NCBI GenBank assembly: GCA_964473045.1
Contig: CAYYMX010000018.1
Location: 1 to 19,708, forward strand
Direction of reading: 5' to 3'
DNA length: 19,708 bases
Origin: CAYYMX01 sp964473045
GTDB taxonomy: Bacteria; Pseudomonadota; Alphaproteobacteria; Methylaequorales; Methylaequoraceae
Below, piece after piece: positions 1 to 6,846 of this stretch. Both the position numbers and the translations under genes were made by a program. Under the pieces are notes generated by a model that saw only the letters and a list, made by a program, of their open reading frames with translations, was not told where the DNA came from and did not search any database. Every line of letters begins with the position of its first letter. Position 1 is the stretch's first letter.

Positions 1-163
1 AGTTAGTTGCAATTAAGTCTGTTGCTGTTCGAGAAAAGTCAGCCTTTGGTAACCACGCTGGTACATTTTCAATCTTTATGCTATTACCAGCAAAAAAATT
101 CGAAACTTCTTTTAGATTATAATCTAAATTATACTGATCTCTTTTAATAGATTCAATTAACAT
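1..163 (-). CDS. 5' part of an unidentified gene downstream of tolC
   Basis: An open frame begins with ATG at 163 and runs off the left edge, giving 54 residues (MLIESIKRDQ..., with an NVPAWLPKADFSR segment). A good Shine-Dalgarno (GGGAG, five bases before the ATG) supports both the start and the gene. It follows the TolC-family gene by 26 bases on the same strand, so the two are probably co-transcribed. I do not recognise the family: it has no signal peptide or membrane segment, and it does not look like the PopZ/DUF2497 or valS N-termini that often follow tolC in alphaproteobacteria. The product must stay unnamed until the rest of the gene is seen. Confidence 0.7.
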   Translation of the reverse strand, partial: MLIESIKRDQYNLDYNLKEVSNFFAGNSIKIENVPAWLPKADFSRTATDLIATN

Positions 164-189
164 TATCTCCCTTAAAAATAATGAGAATC

Positions 190-1497
190 TTACTCAGATG
201 AAACTAATTCAATTGTATCCAATGTAAGTCCTCCCATTAAGCTTAGAAGGGTAAAACTATTTATTAATACTTCTATTTTTGCTGCAATTGCATCAGCTTG
301 AGCATTAATTAAAGCAGTTTCGCCTCCTAAAACATCTAACAACGTTCTGTTTCCAGCTTGTCTTTCTTGACGAGCTAGTTCTAAAAATTCACCAGAAATC
401 CTAGCTTGATTAGTTAAAAACTGGGCATTTTGTTGAGCTGTTTTTAAACCATCCCAGGTTGTTCTTAGCATTTGCTTAATCATATCTGCCTGATCCTTAA
501 TTCTTGTTGACGTTGCTAAATATGACTCTACAGCCGCTTCCTTGCCTGCATATTCCGACAAACTCAAATTAAGTGGATATGCAAAATCTATTTTTGCAGA
601 ACTTTCTCTTTTAAAACCAACAATTCCTCCAAAATCTTGTTTTTCAGAATGACTAAGGATTCCTTTGATAGTCGGATACAAACTTGCTCGAGCTGTATTT
701 ATTGCTTCTTTACCAATATCTTCCGTAATTCTAGCAGCAATAAGTGAAGGGTTGTTTTTTATAGTTACTTGTTCTGCTTCATCAATGGATTTCGGTAATT
801 TGTCAAAAATTGATTTAGTTAGTTTTAAACCTTCTAGATCTTCAGGAAAAAAACCAAAAACATATTCAAACTCATGCTTTGCTGCAGACAAAACACCTTC
901 AAATTGAATTAATCTTGCTTGTGCACCAGCTAGTTGAGTTTTGGCTTGTAGAACATCGGATGTTAATCCACCACCAGCACTTACAGCTGCATCTTCTAAT
1001 TCTGTTTGTTTTTTAATGTTAGCAACTGATTGAACAGCATATCTAACACTTTCTCTAGATTGAATAACTCTCAAATAAGCTGTCAACCCTCTAAGAAGTA
1101 TATCATTTTTTATTTGTTTTTCTATAGCTTTTGACTGACTCACACCTAATTTTGAAGTTTTAACTGCTGAATCTGTAAGTCCAAAATCAGTTAAAGTTTG
1201 AGTAAGTTTAGCAGTTGCATCTCTAGCAACTAATTGTGTATTATTTCCTGCGCCTCTTTTGATAATATTTTCATGACCATAATTTGCTGTTAAGTCAAAT
1301 GTTGGAAAATAACCCCCTTTTGCTTGCTTTACTCTTAATTCCGCCGCTTTAATATCTATCTCACTGGCTTTAATTATCTTATGGCTCTTAACAACTGATG
1401 CCAGTGAGGACCTCAAATCAAATTCTTGAGAAGACAAATCAGATGATAATGTTGTAAAAAATATACAAAAAACTAACAATTTTATTAACTTAAACAT
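190..1497 (-). CDS. tolC: TolC-family outer-membrane efflux/secretion channel
   Basis: Outer-membrane factor protein, the trimeric exit duct of type I secretion and RND/ABC efflux systems. From ATG at 1497 it has 435 residues, starting with a basic n-region and hydrophobic stretch (MFKLIKLLVFCIFFTTL) that looks like a Sec signal peptide. The mature part shows the two duplicated OEP halves: a first half with DLTANYGHE and ALRVIQSRES-like helical segments, then a second (RASLYPTIKGILSHSEK, followed by long Ala/Gln-rich helices and RTLLDVLGGETALINAQ), typical of the coiled-coil barrel. The frame stays open to another ATG at 1566, but that start would put 23 extra polar residues ahead of the signal peptide, so 1497 is preferred; neither has a strong Shine-Dalgarno. 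The gene lies just downstream of the phosphodiesterase gene. No inner-membrane partner is visible here, so the exported substrate is unknown. Confidence 0.88.
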   Translation of the reverse strand: MFKLIKLLVFCIFFTTLSSDLSSQEFDLRSSLASVVKSHKIIKASEIDIKAAELRVKQAKGGYFPTFDLTANYGHENIIKRGAGNNTQLVARDATAKLTQTLTDFGLTDSAVKTSKLGVSQSKAIEKQIKNDILLRGLTAYLRVIQSRESVRYAVQSVANIKKQTELEDAAVSAGGGLTSDVLQAKTQLAGAQARLIQFEGVLSAAKHEFEYVFGFFPEDLEGLKLTKSIFDKLPKSIDEAEQVTIKNNPSLIAARITEDIGKEAINTARASLYPTIKGILSHSEKQDFGGIVGFKRESSAKIDFAYPLNLSLSEYAGKEAAVESYLATSTRIKDQADMIKQMLRTTWDGLKTAQQNAQFLTNQARISGEFLELARQERQAGNRTLLDVLGGETALINAQADAIAAKIEVLINSFTLLSLMGGLTLDTIELVSSE

Positions 1498-1549
1498 TTT
1501 CAATGTGTTTTTAGCCTTAAACGAGTTTTTAGCAAACATCATACCAACC

Positions 1550-1558
1550 TGTGGATAA
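1550..1558 (-). other. DnaA-box-like 9-mer
   Basis: The minus strand reads TTATCCACA, a perfect match to the consensus DnaA box. It is a single copy in the short space upstream of the preferred tolC start and downstream of the phosphodiesterase stop. I found no second box or DnaA-trio nearby, so this is not an origin. It could be a titration or regulatory site, or chance. Confidence 0.25.
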
Positions 1559-1589
1559 CTTTTCATTAAAAATTATATTCTATAAATAA

Positions 1590-2309
1590 CTAGCATAATT
1601 CCTTTGAAGAATCCAGATATAAAGACTTTTGACTTAAAAGATTAAGAAAACCCATAAATAGTTTTTTTGAGTCCATTTCAAAACGTATTTCATGTTTTAA
1701 TCTTGATGCAAACTTTACTCCAATATCAACACCAAACATCAAGGATGCTAAAACATCAGCATCCAAAATGATTTTTTCCAAATCATCTTTTACAGAATTA
1801 GGTTTTATTGGAAAATATGTACTCTGAAAAATTCTCTCAATTCGTAACCACTTTTTATGATTTAAGATTTTTGGATAGATTATTTTTTTTAGAGCATTTG
1901 CGCTCTTTTTTTCTTGATAAAAAGGTTGCCCTACAACTCTTCTTCCTTGATGATTCATATCATGAGCTAAAGCTATAATGACAAGCAAAAACCTGTCATT
2001 CATATTTAAATTAATCAACTTAGCAAGTAGACAAGAAATAATTACAACAGCTTTAAAATGATGTTGATCGTGATAAGTGTTACAATTAACATTCTTTGAA
2101 CAAATGAATGTAATCTTCTCTAAGATCTTAATTTGTTTGATGTAATTGTTAATATTTAGATCTCTTAAACAACTAATGACCAATTTAAGCAAATCAGGTT
2201 TTTTTGAATTTGAAATTATATATTTTTTTAAAATAGGCTTGGTTCTTGGCCAATTATTAACAATATAACTCAAAGATGGAAAATTTTTTTCAAAAACAAA
2301 ATTTCTCAT
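1590..2309 (-). CDS. HD-type class I-like cyclic-nucleotide phosphodiesterase
   Basis: A 239-aa soluble protein likely to hydrolyse cyclic nucleotide to the 5'-monophosphate. The metal and acid residues match class I 3',5'-cyclic-nucleotide phosphodiesterases. Y79-H80-x3-H84 matches the YHNxxH signature (H80 as general acid), H116-D117-x2-H120-x-G matches HDxxHxG, and a late ILDAD motif (D183/D185) supplies the last metal ligand. An EKxSA segment follows the HD motif, as in that family. The protein is shorter than animal catalytic domains and lacks an obvious GAF or other sensor of its own. Its ATG overlaps the cyclase stop by four bases (ATGA), so the two proteins are probably made in a linked ratio. 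The motif assignment is good; cAMP as substrate is inferred from the neighbouring cyclase. A generic HD hydrolase remains the alternative. Confidence 0.78.
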   Translation of the reverse strand: MRNFVFEKNFPSLSYIVNNWPRTKPILKKYIISNSKKPDLLKLVISCLRDLNINNYIKQIKILEKITFICSKNVNCNTYHDQHHFKAVVIISCLLAKLINLNMNDRFLLVIIALAHDMNHQGRRVVGQPFYQEKKSANALKKIIYPKILNHKKWLRIERIFQSTYFPIKPNSVKDDLEKIILDADVLASLMFGVDIGVKFASRLKHEIRFEMDSKKLFMGFLNLLSQKSLYLDSSKELC

Positions 2310-4612
2310 TTACTTTTCATAACCCAAATTCCATCCCAATTACTTGGTTTTTCATTGAGTAATAAATTGCATCTTTCTATATACGTCTTAGACAAATTAT
2401 CATTTGGATTAGATTTGAGACACTCTTTAAATGAAACTATGGCTTGTTGAAAGTTCCCAATTTTGTAGTGTTTTCTTCCTTCGTTAAAATGATTCACCAC
2501 ATCCATTAAGTTTGGAAATGTTGTTTCGCTATGATAATCAAGTACTTCATGAACACCAACTGGTTCAGATTTTCCCTTAACCACAACATCATCAATATAG
2601 CGGATTCTATAGGTACCTTTTAATTTTTTAAATGTATAATCACTTATCAAAATTCTTGCACTATATTGTTTACAAGCACTTTCTAGTCTGGCAGCCAAAT
2701 TAACTCCATCACCAATCATCGTATAATCCATTCTTTTTTGAGACCCAATATTTCCTGCAACAATTTTATCAGTATTTAGTCCTAAACCCATATCAAGTGG
2801 TGGTTTTCCATCTTTTTCTCTTTGTTCATTCCAGTCCCATAATCGACTAATCATATTGATACCGGCTTTAACCCCTCTATCTTCGTCATCTTCATGGGAA
2901 ATTGGCAAACCAAAAGCAGCCATTATTGCATCCCCAATAAATTTATCCAACATACCACCCTGTTCAGTAATACACTCAACCATAATTTCAAAATATTCAT
3001 TTAGAAGCTTAACTGTTCCTTGAGCTCCTAAAGATTCAGTAATAGTTGTAAAACTTCTCAAATCAGAAAACATTAATGTTGCAGTTGTATCTAGCCCTTC
3101 CATGATATCAGCACCATCTTCTAATAATTGATCAGCAATTCCTGGATCCATATATCTTGACATTGTTGATTTCATCCTCTTTTCAGATGAGATATCCTCA
3201 AACATTAACAGTGTCCCTAAAAAATCATCTGACTGGTCAGTTCTTCCATCACTATCTTCATTTATTAATGGAAGAATAGTTAAGTTTACAGAAATTTTAT
3301 CTTTTTTCTCAGTTTCTGGATTTAGAACTTCTATTTCGGCATCCATAATAATTTCTGGTTCTTTAGACTTACTAACACTAGAAATTTTTTCATAAATCCA
3401 TGCTTTACTTTCCGAAAAAAAATCCTTTGAAGATTTTTTAATAATTTCTGCACCTTCAATTCTTAAAATTTTCAAACCAGATTTATTGCACGTAACAATA
3501 TTTCCTTCGCTGTTAATTGTAATAACACCGTTTGACATACTAGACAGCATGCTTTCATTATATTTTCTTGATTTTGAGACATCTTCAAAAAGTTTGGCAT
3601 TTTCCAGAGCTATTGCAACTTGTTGAGTAAACGCTTTCAATCTTGATTCATCTTCATCTGTAAATTTTCCACCACTTTTATTCAAAACTTGCGTACAACC
3701 AATAACCTTACTTTCCTTATTAATTACAGGAACACACAAAATTGAACGAGTAAAATAACCTGTTTGTTTATCAAAAGAAGGATTAAATCTTAAGTCAGCA
3801 TAAGCGTAAGGTATATTCATTGATTTTCCAGATGTAAAAACTGACCCTGCAATACCAGCTGTATTAGGTAATCTTATTTCTCCAATACCTTCGCCCATTG
3901 CTACTCTTGAAAACAGTTCGTTTGTTTTTTCATCATTTAGAAATAAAGTTGCTCTATCAGCATCCAACATTCTAGTAGCCTCCTCCATAACTCTTTGAAG
4001 AAGTGCACCAAGATCAATTTCAGCTGTTACATCTGAAACGATACTTATAAACTCCATTTCTTTTGCTCTTTTTTTCTCGAAATGTTCGGAATTCTGAGCA
4101 TTCTGAATTGACACTGCAGCCTGAGTAGCTACAGATTCTACAAAAAACAAATTATCTTTAGTAAATCTTCCTTTTTTTTTATTCAAAACTTGAATAACTC
4201 CAATTGTATTTCCACCAACAGTTTTAACAGGACAGCAAATCATGTTTTTTGTCTTATATCCTGTTTCTTGATCAACTTCTTTATTGAAACGATCATCTGC
4301 ATATACATCATGGATCACTTCACCAGTTTGACTTTGAAAAATTGCACCAGCAATACCAACATTATTAAGAATTCTAATTTCTCTAGTTAGTTCACCTTGA
4401 GCTACTCTAGAATAAAGTTCATTAGTATCCTGGTCGTTAAGAAACAAAGTTCCTCTATCAGCATCTAATTCTTCAGTTACAAACTCTATCAAAGACCACA
4501 AAATTTCTTCTAAAGTTTTTAAACCAGCAATTTTTTTTGTGATTTCAAGTAAAAGTTCAGTTCTTCTGAGCTTTTCAATAGTATCTTCTATGTTAATTTC
4601 TTTATTTCTCAT
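2306..4612 (-). CDS. cyaB: CyaB1-type adenylate cyclase (GAF-GAF-PAS-cyclase-TPR)
   Basis: A 768-aa cytosolic class III nucleotide cyclase. Order of parts: GAF-A about 30-172, GAF-B about 197-340, PAS about 350-475, linker with RYMDPGIADQLLEDG, catalytic domain about 505-690, and one TPR-like helix pair about 703-735. It ends in WDGIWVMKSK, closely resembling the C-terminus of Anabaena CyaB1 as I recall it. The canonical catalytic residues are all present: metal-binding D517 (FSDLRSFT) and D561, substrate-specifying K557 and T631 (DYTMIGDG), N638 and transition-state R642. The K/T pair is that of CyaB1-like adenylate cyclases, so ATP to cAMP is the likely reaction. In that family tandem GAF domains bind cyclic nucleotide and stimulate the enzyme. 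There is no membrane segment. The gene sits 15 bases after the coiled-coil gene and overlaps the phosphodiesterase gene. Cyclase confidence is very high; cAMP rather than cGMP is inferred. Confidence 0.93.
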   Translation of the reverse strand: MRNKEINIEDTIEKLRRTELLLEITKKIAGLKTLEEILWSLIEFVTEELDADRGTLFLNDQDTNELYSRVAQGELTREIRILNNVGIAGAIFQSQTGEVIHDVYADDRFNKEVDQETGYKTKNMICCPVKTVGGNTIGVIQVLNKKKGRFTKDNLFFVESVATQAAVSIQNAQNSEHFEKKRAKEMEFISIVSDVTAEIDLGALLQRVMEEATRMLDADRATLFLNDEKTNELFSRVAMGEGIGEIRLPNTAGIAGSVFTSGKSMNIPYAYADLRFNPSFDKQTGYFTRSILCVPVINKESKVIGCTQVLNKSGGKFTDEDESRLKAFTQQVAIALENAKLFEDVSKSRKYNESMLSSMSNGVITINSEGNIVTCNKSGLKILRIEGAEIIKKSSKDFFSESKAWIYEKISSVSKSKEPEIIMDAEIEVLNPETEKKDKISVNLTILPLINEDSDGRTDQSDDFLGTLLMFEDISSEKRMKSTMSRYMDPGIADQLLEDGADIMEGLDTTATLMFSDLRSFTTITESLGAQGTVKLLNEYFEIMVECITEQGGMLDKFIGDAIMAAFGLPISHEDDEDRGVKAGINMISRLWDWNEQREKDGKPPLDMGLGLNTDKIVAGNIGSQKRMDYTMIGDGVNLAARLESACKQYSARILISDYTFKKLKGTYRIRYIDDVVVKGKSEPVGVHEVLDYHSETTFPNLMDVVNHFNEGRKHYKIGNFQQAIVSFKECLKSNPNDNLSKTYIERCNLLLNEKPSNWDGIWVMKSK

Positions 4613-4627
4613 ACAAAATTTAATTAT

Positions 4628-5224
4628 TTACTTTAATTTTTTAATTCTTTTTTCGTAGTCACTTATAATTTTCTCCAACTCATCTCTTAAAGTTTGTGTA
4701 GAGTTTTTTAGTTGTTTAATTTCATCGCTAGAATCAAGTACAGCTTTCTGGATTGCTTCCTTTTTTGAAAATTTTAAATCTTCTAACTCATTTCTAAGAG
4801 CTGATGTTGAGCCTTTAAGCTCTTTGATTTCTGAAGAAGAGTTTTTAATTGCTTCTTGAACTTCCTCTTGTTTTTCAAATTTAAGACTTTCTAGCTCTTC
4901 TCTAAGTGCTGAACAGGACAATTTTAGCTGTTTAATTTCATTTGCTGAGTATTGTATTTGTTTTTGAACAGCTTCTTGTTTTTCAAATCTAAGTTTTTCT
5001 AGCTGATTTCTTAATTCAGTTACAGAAGATTTTAATTGATTCATTTCATCATTTTTCAACGAAATAGCTTCTTGAACAGCTCTATTTTTTTCGTATATTG
5101 ATTGATCCAACTGTTCTCTTAATGAATTAATAGTAGAAAAAAGATCTTTAGTCTCTTCATTCTTATCAGATTTAACTTTTTGGATTAATTCATTTAACTC
5201 AAAACCAAAATTTGGTTTTACAAT
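4628..5224 (-). CDS. Repetitive coiled-coil protein, start unresolved
   Basis: A highly charged, all-helical protein with no membrane segment or signal peptide. The first usual start codon is TTG at 5110, giving 160 residues, but the frame is open to 5224 and the upstream part is clearly coding. Residues ETKDLFSTINSLREQLDQSIY align with the second half of the 36-residue repeat that makes up the rest of the protein. No ATG, GTG or TTG lies in that extra 38-codon stretch. An ATG at 5270 in another frame reads 23 codons and would join the repeat frame after a one-base shift near 5210-5218, so a frameshift, an assembly indel or a rare ATT start is possible. The gene is followed 15 bases later by the cyclase gene on the same strand, suggesting a scaffold or partner role. 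The family is not recognised. Confidence 0.72.
   Translation of the reverse strand: MVKPNFGFELNELIQKVKSDKNEETKDLFSTINSLREQLDQSIYEKNRAVQEAISLKNDEMNQLKSSVTELRNQLEKLRFEKQEAVQKQIQYSANEIKQLKLSCSALREELESLKFEKQEEVQEAIKNSSSEIKELKGSTSALRNELEDLKFSKKEAIQKAVLDSSDEIKQLKNSTQTLRDELEKIISDYEKRIKKLK
4661..5092 (-). repeat. Four tandem 108-bp (36-residue) coding repeats
   Basis: Units at 5092-4985, 4984-4877, 4876-4769 and 4768-4661 encode successive 36-residue segments. Their shared pattern is roughly E/S-K-x-x-A/E-V/I-Q-x-x-I/V, then E-I-K-Q-L-K, x-L-R-x-E-L-E and x-L-K-F. A fifth, half unit precedes them (about 5155-5093). Thirty-six residues is ten turns of an ideal alpha helix, so each unit presents the same face. 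Confidence 0.88.
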
Positions 5225-5314
5225 TTATACTTTTAAATAAAATTTCCCAAAAAAATTTCCCCAAAGACATTTTAAACTTAATTTTAAAATTTATTTATAT
5301 TTTTTTTTTTTTTT
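5225..5314. other. Intergenic region with an out-of-frame leader ORF and a 17-T run
   Basis: Between the repeat protein and the DUF192 gene (both minus strand) lies A/T-dominated sequence. It contains a short minus-strand reading frame from ATG at 5270 (MSLGKFFWEILFKS...) that terminates at 5201. A run of 17 T on the plus strand occupies 5300-5316 and forms part of the DUF192 stop codon. No GC-rich hairpin precedes the run, so it is not a classical terminator. Confidence 0.55.
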
Positions 5315-5812
5315 TTAATTTAAACATGGAAACTTTTTCTGATTACTTAAAAATTTTTTACTAATTTGTTTTTTCTCAAACTTTCTCCAACTAATTTTAT
5401 CACCAACCTTTAAACCAATTTTTTCAGAACAATCTCTTGGAATTTCAACCACAGCAATGACTGGAAAGTCAGATGAAATTATATTTTCCGTTAATTTTAT
5501 TCCTTCCTTAATAGAAATAATTTTTTTTTTTTTATCTACAAAAATTATGTCTAATGATAACAAAGTATTTTTCATCCAAATTTTTACCACTTGTGGTTCT
5601 TTATAGAGAAAAATCATTCCATTTGTCCGTTTAAGTTTTTTTAAAAACATAAGACCTTTTTGTTTTTCTTTTGCACTTTTAGCTGTAAGAACCAATAAAT
5701 CTTCAAATTCATTAAAACTTATCAAAGTGTACTCTGATCTTAAAAAAAATGGAAAAAGATAAAAAATAGTAATAGTAGTAAAAAAAAATTTGCTAAATTT
5801 TAAAACTTTCAC
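5315..5812 (-). CDS. Exported DUF192 family protein
   Basis: A 165-aa protein with an N-terminal basic/hydrophobic segment (residues 1-24, signal peptide or anchor) followed by a complete DUF192 domain. Diagnostic motifs are KGLM (52-55), GMIF (65-68), WMKNT (79-83), LDIIFVD (87-93), VVEIP (121-125) and GLKVGD (133-138). The domain is a small beta barrel found in periplasmic or secreted bacterial proteins; its biochemical role is not settled, so none is assigned. The start is a GTG at 5812, chosen because it places the signal peptide at the N-terminus; no ATG is available. It lies 20 bases inside the end of the upstream 82-aa gene, implying translational coupling. The stop codon abuts a 17-base homopolymer. 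Confidence 0.85.
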   Translation of the reverse strand: MKVLKFSKFFFTTITIFYLFPFFLRSEYTLISFNEFEDLLVLTAKSAKEKQKGLMFLKKLKRTNGMIFLYKEPQVVKIWMKNTLLSLDIIFVDKKKKIISIKEGIKLTENIISSDFPVIAVVEIPRDCSEKIGLKVGDKISWRKFEKKQISKKFLSNQKKFPCLN

Positions 5813-6041
5813 CTCTATTAATTCTTTCTAAAGAATCTTTTGCATCTTCACTAATCTTGTCATCTTCATTTTTAAAATTATTTTTTTCATTTAAAGTAAG
5901 GGACAATTCATACTTTTCCTGCAATAACCTAAAAACCTTGATTTCATATGCAGTAAGTCTTTTTGAAGGGTCGTCATCATTAATTTCAATGATTTTTTCT
6001 TTTTTAAGTCTGTTCAAAGTTTTTGATAATCTGTCTTTCAT
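5793..6041 (-). CDS. Small hypothetical protein (82 aa) coupled to the DUF192 gene
   Basis: An 82-aa, charged, soluble protein starting with ATG at 6041. The N-terminal part (MKDRLSKTLNRLKKEKII) is basic and helical, a middle acidic turn (NDDDPSKRLTAYE) follows, and the rest is acidic and helical. I do not recognise the family. Its 3' end overlaps the start of the DUF192 gene by 20 bases, which together with the shared strand supports a real two-gene operon. Upstream is a short divergent promoter region with an ATACTATATA element. A DNA-binding role could be imagined from the basic helix and the AYEIKVFRLLQEKYEL segment, but nothing in the sequence proves it. Confidence 0.6.
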   Translation of the reverse strand: MKDRLSKTLNRLKKEKIIEINDDDPSKRLTAYEIKVFRLLQEKYELSLTLNEKNNFKNEDDKISEDAKDSLERINRGESFKI

Positions 6042-6085
6042 ATGTATACTATATACAATTATTTTTTTTGTTTTATTATAATTTA
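6042..6085. promoter_or_regulatory. Divergent promoter region with ATACTATATA element
   Basis: 44 bases separate the minus-strand 82-aa gene from the plus-strand 48-aa gene. The region holds ATACTATATA at 6046-6055 inside a near-palindromic GTATACTATATAC, a T-run, and TATAAT at 6077-6082, which is too close to the ATG at 6086 to be its -10 box. The 10-mer recurs twice in the next divergent region. Promoter assignment is inferred from gene orientation. Confidence 0.45.
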
Positions 6086-6232
6086 ATGACTGAAAATGAA
6101 CAGATATTAATTAAACTGCAAAAAGAAATGGAAAACATTAGAGAACTTTACATTAAAGGTTTTATAGATAAAGAAGTTTACCAAAAAGAAACTAGAGAAT
6201 TATTTGAGGTTGCTACGAGATATGGAGCTTGA
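6086..6232 (+). CDS. 48-aa protein with SHOCT-like helical hairpin
   Basis: A tiny acidic protein starting MTENEQILIKLQKEMENIRE. An upstream in-frame ATG at 6023 would add hydrophobic residues encoded inside the promoter region and is rejected. The last 38 residues align without gaps with the C-terminus of the membrane protein encoded at 6456-6839: 17 of 38 positions are identical, including RELY, G-x-I, VY, ET and the terminal G. The pattern (Leu, short turn with Gly-x-Ile, Tyr, Glu, Leu) resembles the SHOCT oligomerisation module found at bacterial protein C-termini; that link is inference. The next gene starts 11 bases before its stop, so the two are translated together. Function is unknown; pairing with its membrane-anchored paralogue is a natural hypothesis. 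Confidence 0.62.
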   Translation: MTENEQILIKLQKEMENIRELYIKGFIDKEVYQKETRELFEVATRYGA

Positions 6233-6455
6233 TAATAAAGAAATTTTAAAACTAAAGGAATCCATAAAAGAACTGAATGATTTGTCGTCAAATGAAAAAA
6301 AAGCATTGATTGAATCAATAGAAATGATGTGGTTGAACTCAGGAATCCAAAAAAAAAAAGCGGATCTCAAAGTTCCTACCAAAGCTACTGAAAAAATCTC
6401 AAGGATAAGACAACTGCTTGCAGCTGCGTGGTCCGAAGATTACAAAGACAAATAA
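6222..6455 (+). CDS. Small helical hypothetical protein (77 aa)
   Basis: A 77-residue protein starting at ATG 6222 (MELDNKEILKLKESIKEL). An in-frame TTG at 6204 would extend it by six residues but has no advantage. It is rich in Lys, Glu, Leu and Ser, predicted mostly helical, and ends in a basic tail with RIRQLLAAAWSEDYKDK. There is no signal peptide or membrane segment, and the family is not recognised. The start overlaps the end of the preceding 48-aa gene by 11 bases, a tight two-gene unit. The stop codon is directly followed by the stop codon of the opposite-strand gene with no base between them. Confidence 0.6.
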   Translation: MELDNKEILKLKESIKELNDLSSNEKKALIESIEMMWLNSGIQKKKADLKVPTKATEKISRIRQLLAAAWSEDYKDK

Positions 6456-6839
6456 CTACAAACCAAATATCTTTGCTTTTTCATAGAGTCTATCAGTCTC
6501 AGAAATGTAAACCCCTTTACTAATATATCCTCCTGTATACAATTCTCGAACTGCAGCCATTTCTTCTTCAATAGCAACCAGAACATCAACAAAATCATTC
6601 TCATCATTAACCTTTGGTATTGACTTTTCATTAATTATATCATCTAAGACAGGTTTTTTTCTCTCCTGAACATTCTCTTTATTTTCTCTAGACCTTTTTA
6701 AAATTATACCAAAGGCTAGAAAAATAATTATTGTTAATGAAATCAACAAAGCTACTAGATAAGTTACATTCTCAAAATAAGGAAAAACCTCAAACAAACC
6801 AACAGTTTCTAAAAATTTTATAATATTCTCTAAAATCAT
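6456..6839 (-). CDS. Single-pass membrane protein with SHOCT-like C-terminal module
   Basis: A 127-aa protein with a short N-terminal helix, one hydrophobic segment at about 27-48, a basic stop-transfer stretch (KRSRENKENVQERKK), a charged linker, and a C-terminal helical hairpin at about 90-127. The hairpin (EEMAAVRELYTGGYISKG..., ending IFGL) aligns residue for residue with the 48-aa protein encoded at 6086-6232, with 17 identities in 38. By the positive-inside rule the hairpin faces the cytoplasm. The resemblance to SHOCT domains suggests an oligomerisation or docking role; this is inference. It is transcribed divergently from the 130-aa basic protein across a perfect inverted repeat, and its 3' end touches that of the 77-aa gene. 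Confidence 0.68.
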   Translation of the reverse strand: MILENIIKFLETVGLFEVFPYFENVTYLVALLISLTIIIFLAFGIILKRSRENKENVQERKKPVLDDIINEKSIPKVNDENDFVDVLVAIEEEMAAVRELYTGGYISKGVYISETDRLYEKAKIFGL

Positions 6840-6846
6840 AATAAAT

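Noticed and set aside
4661..5092. The 108-bp tandem units considered as a CRISPR or noncoding repeat array
   Set aside because: The units are contiguous without spacers, keep the reading frame, and are conserved as protein rather than as DNA.
6023..6085. Longer N-terminus for the 48-aa protein from ATG 6023
   Set aside because: It would run through the divergent promoter region and add a hydrophobic segment absent from the paralogous module; ATG 6086 fits better.
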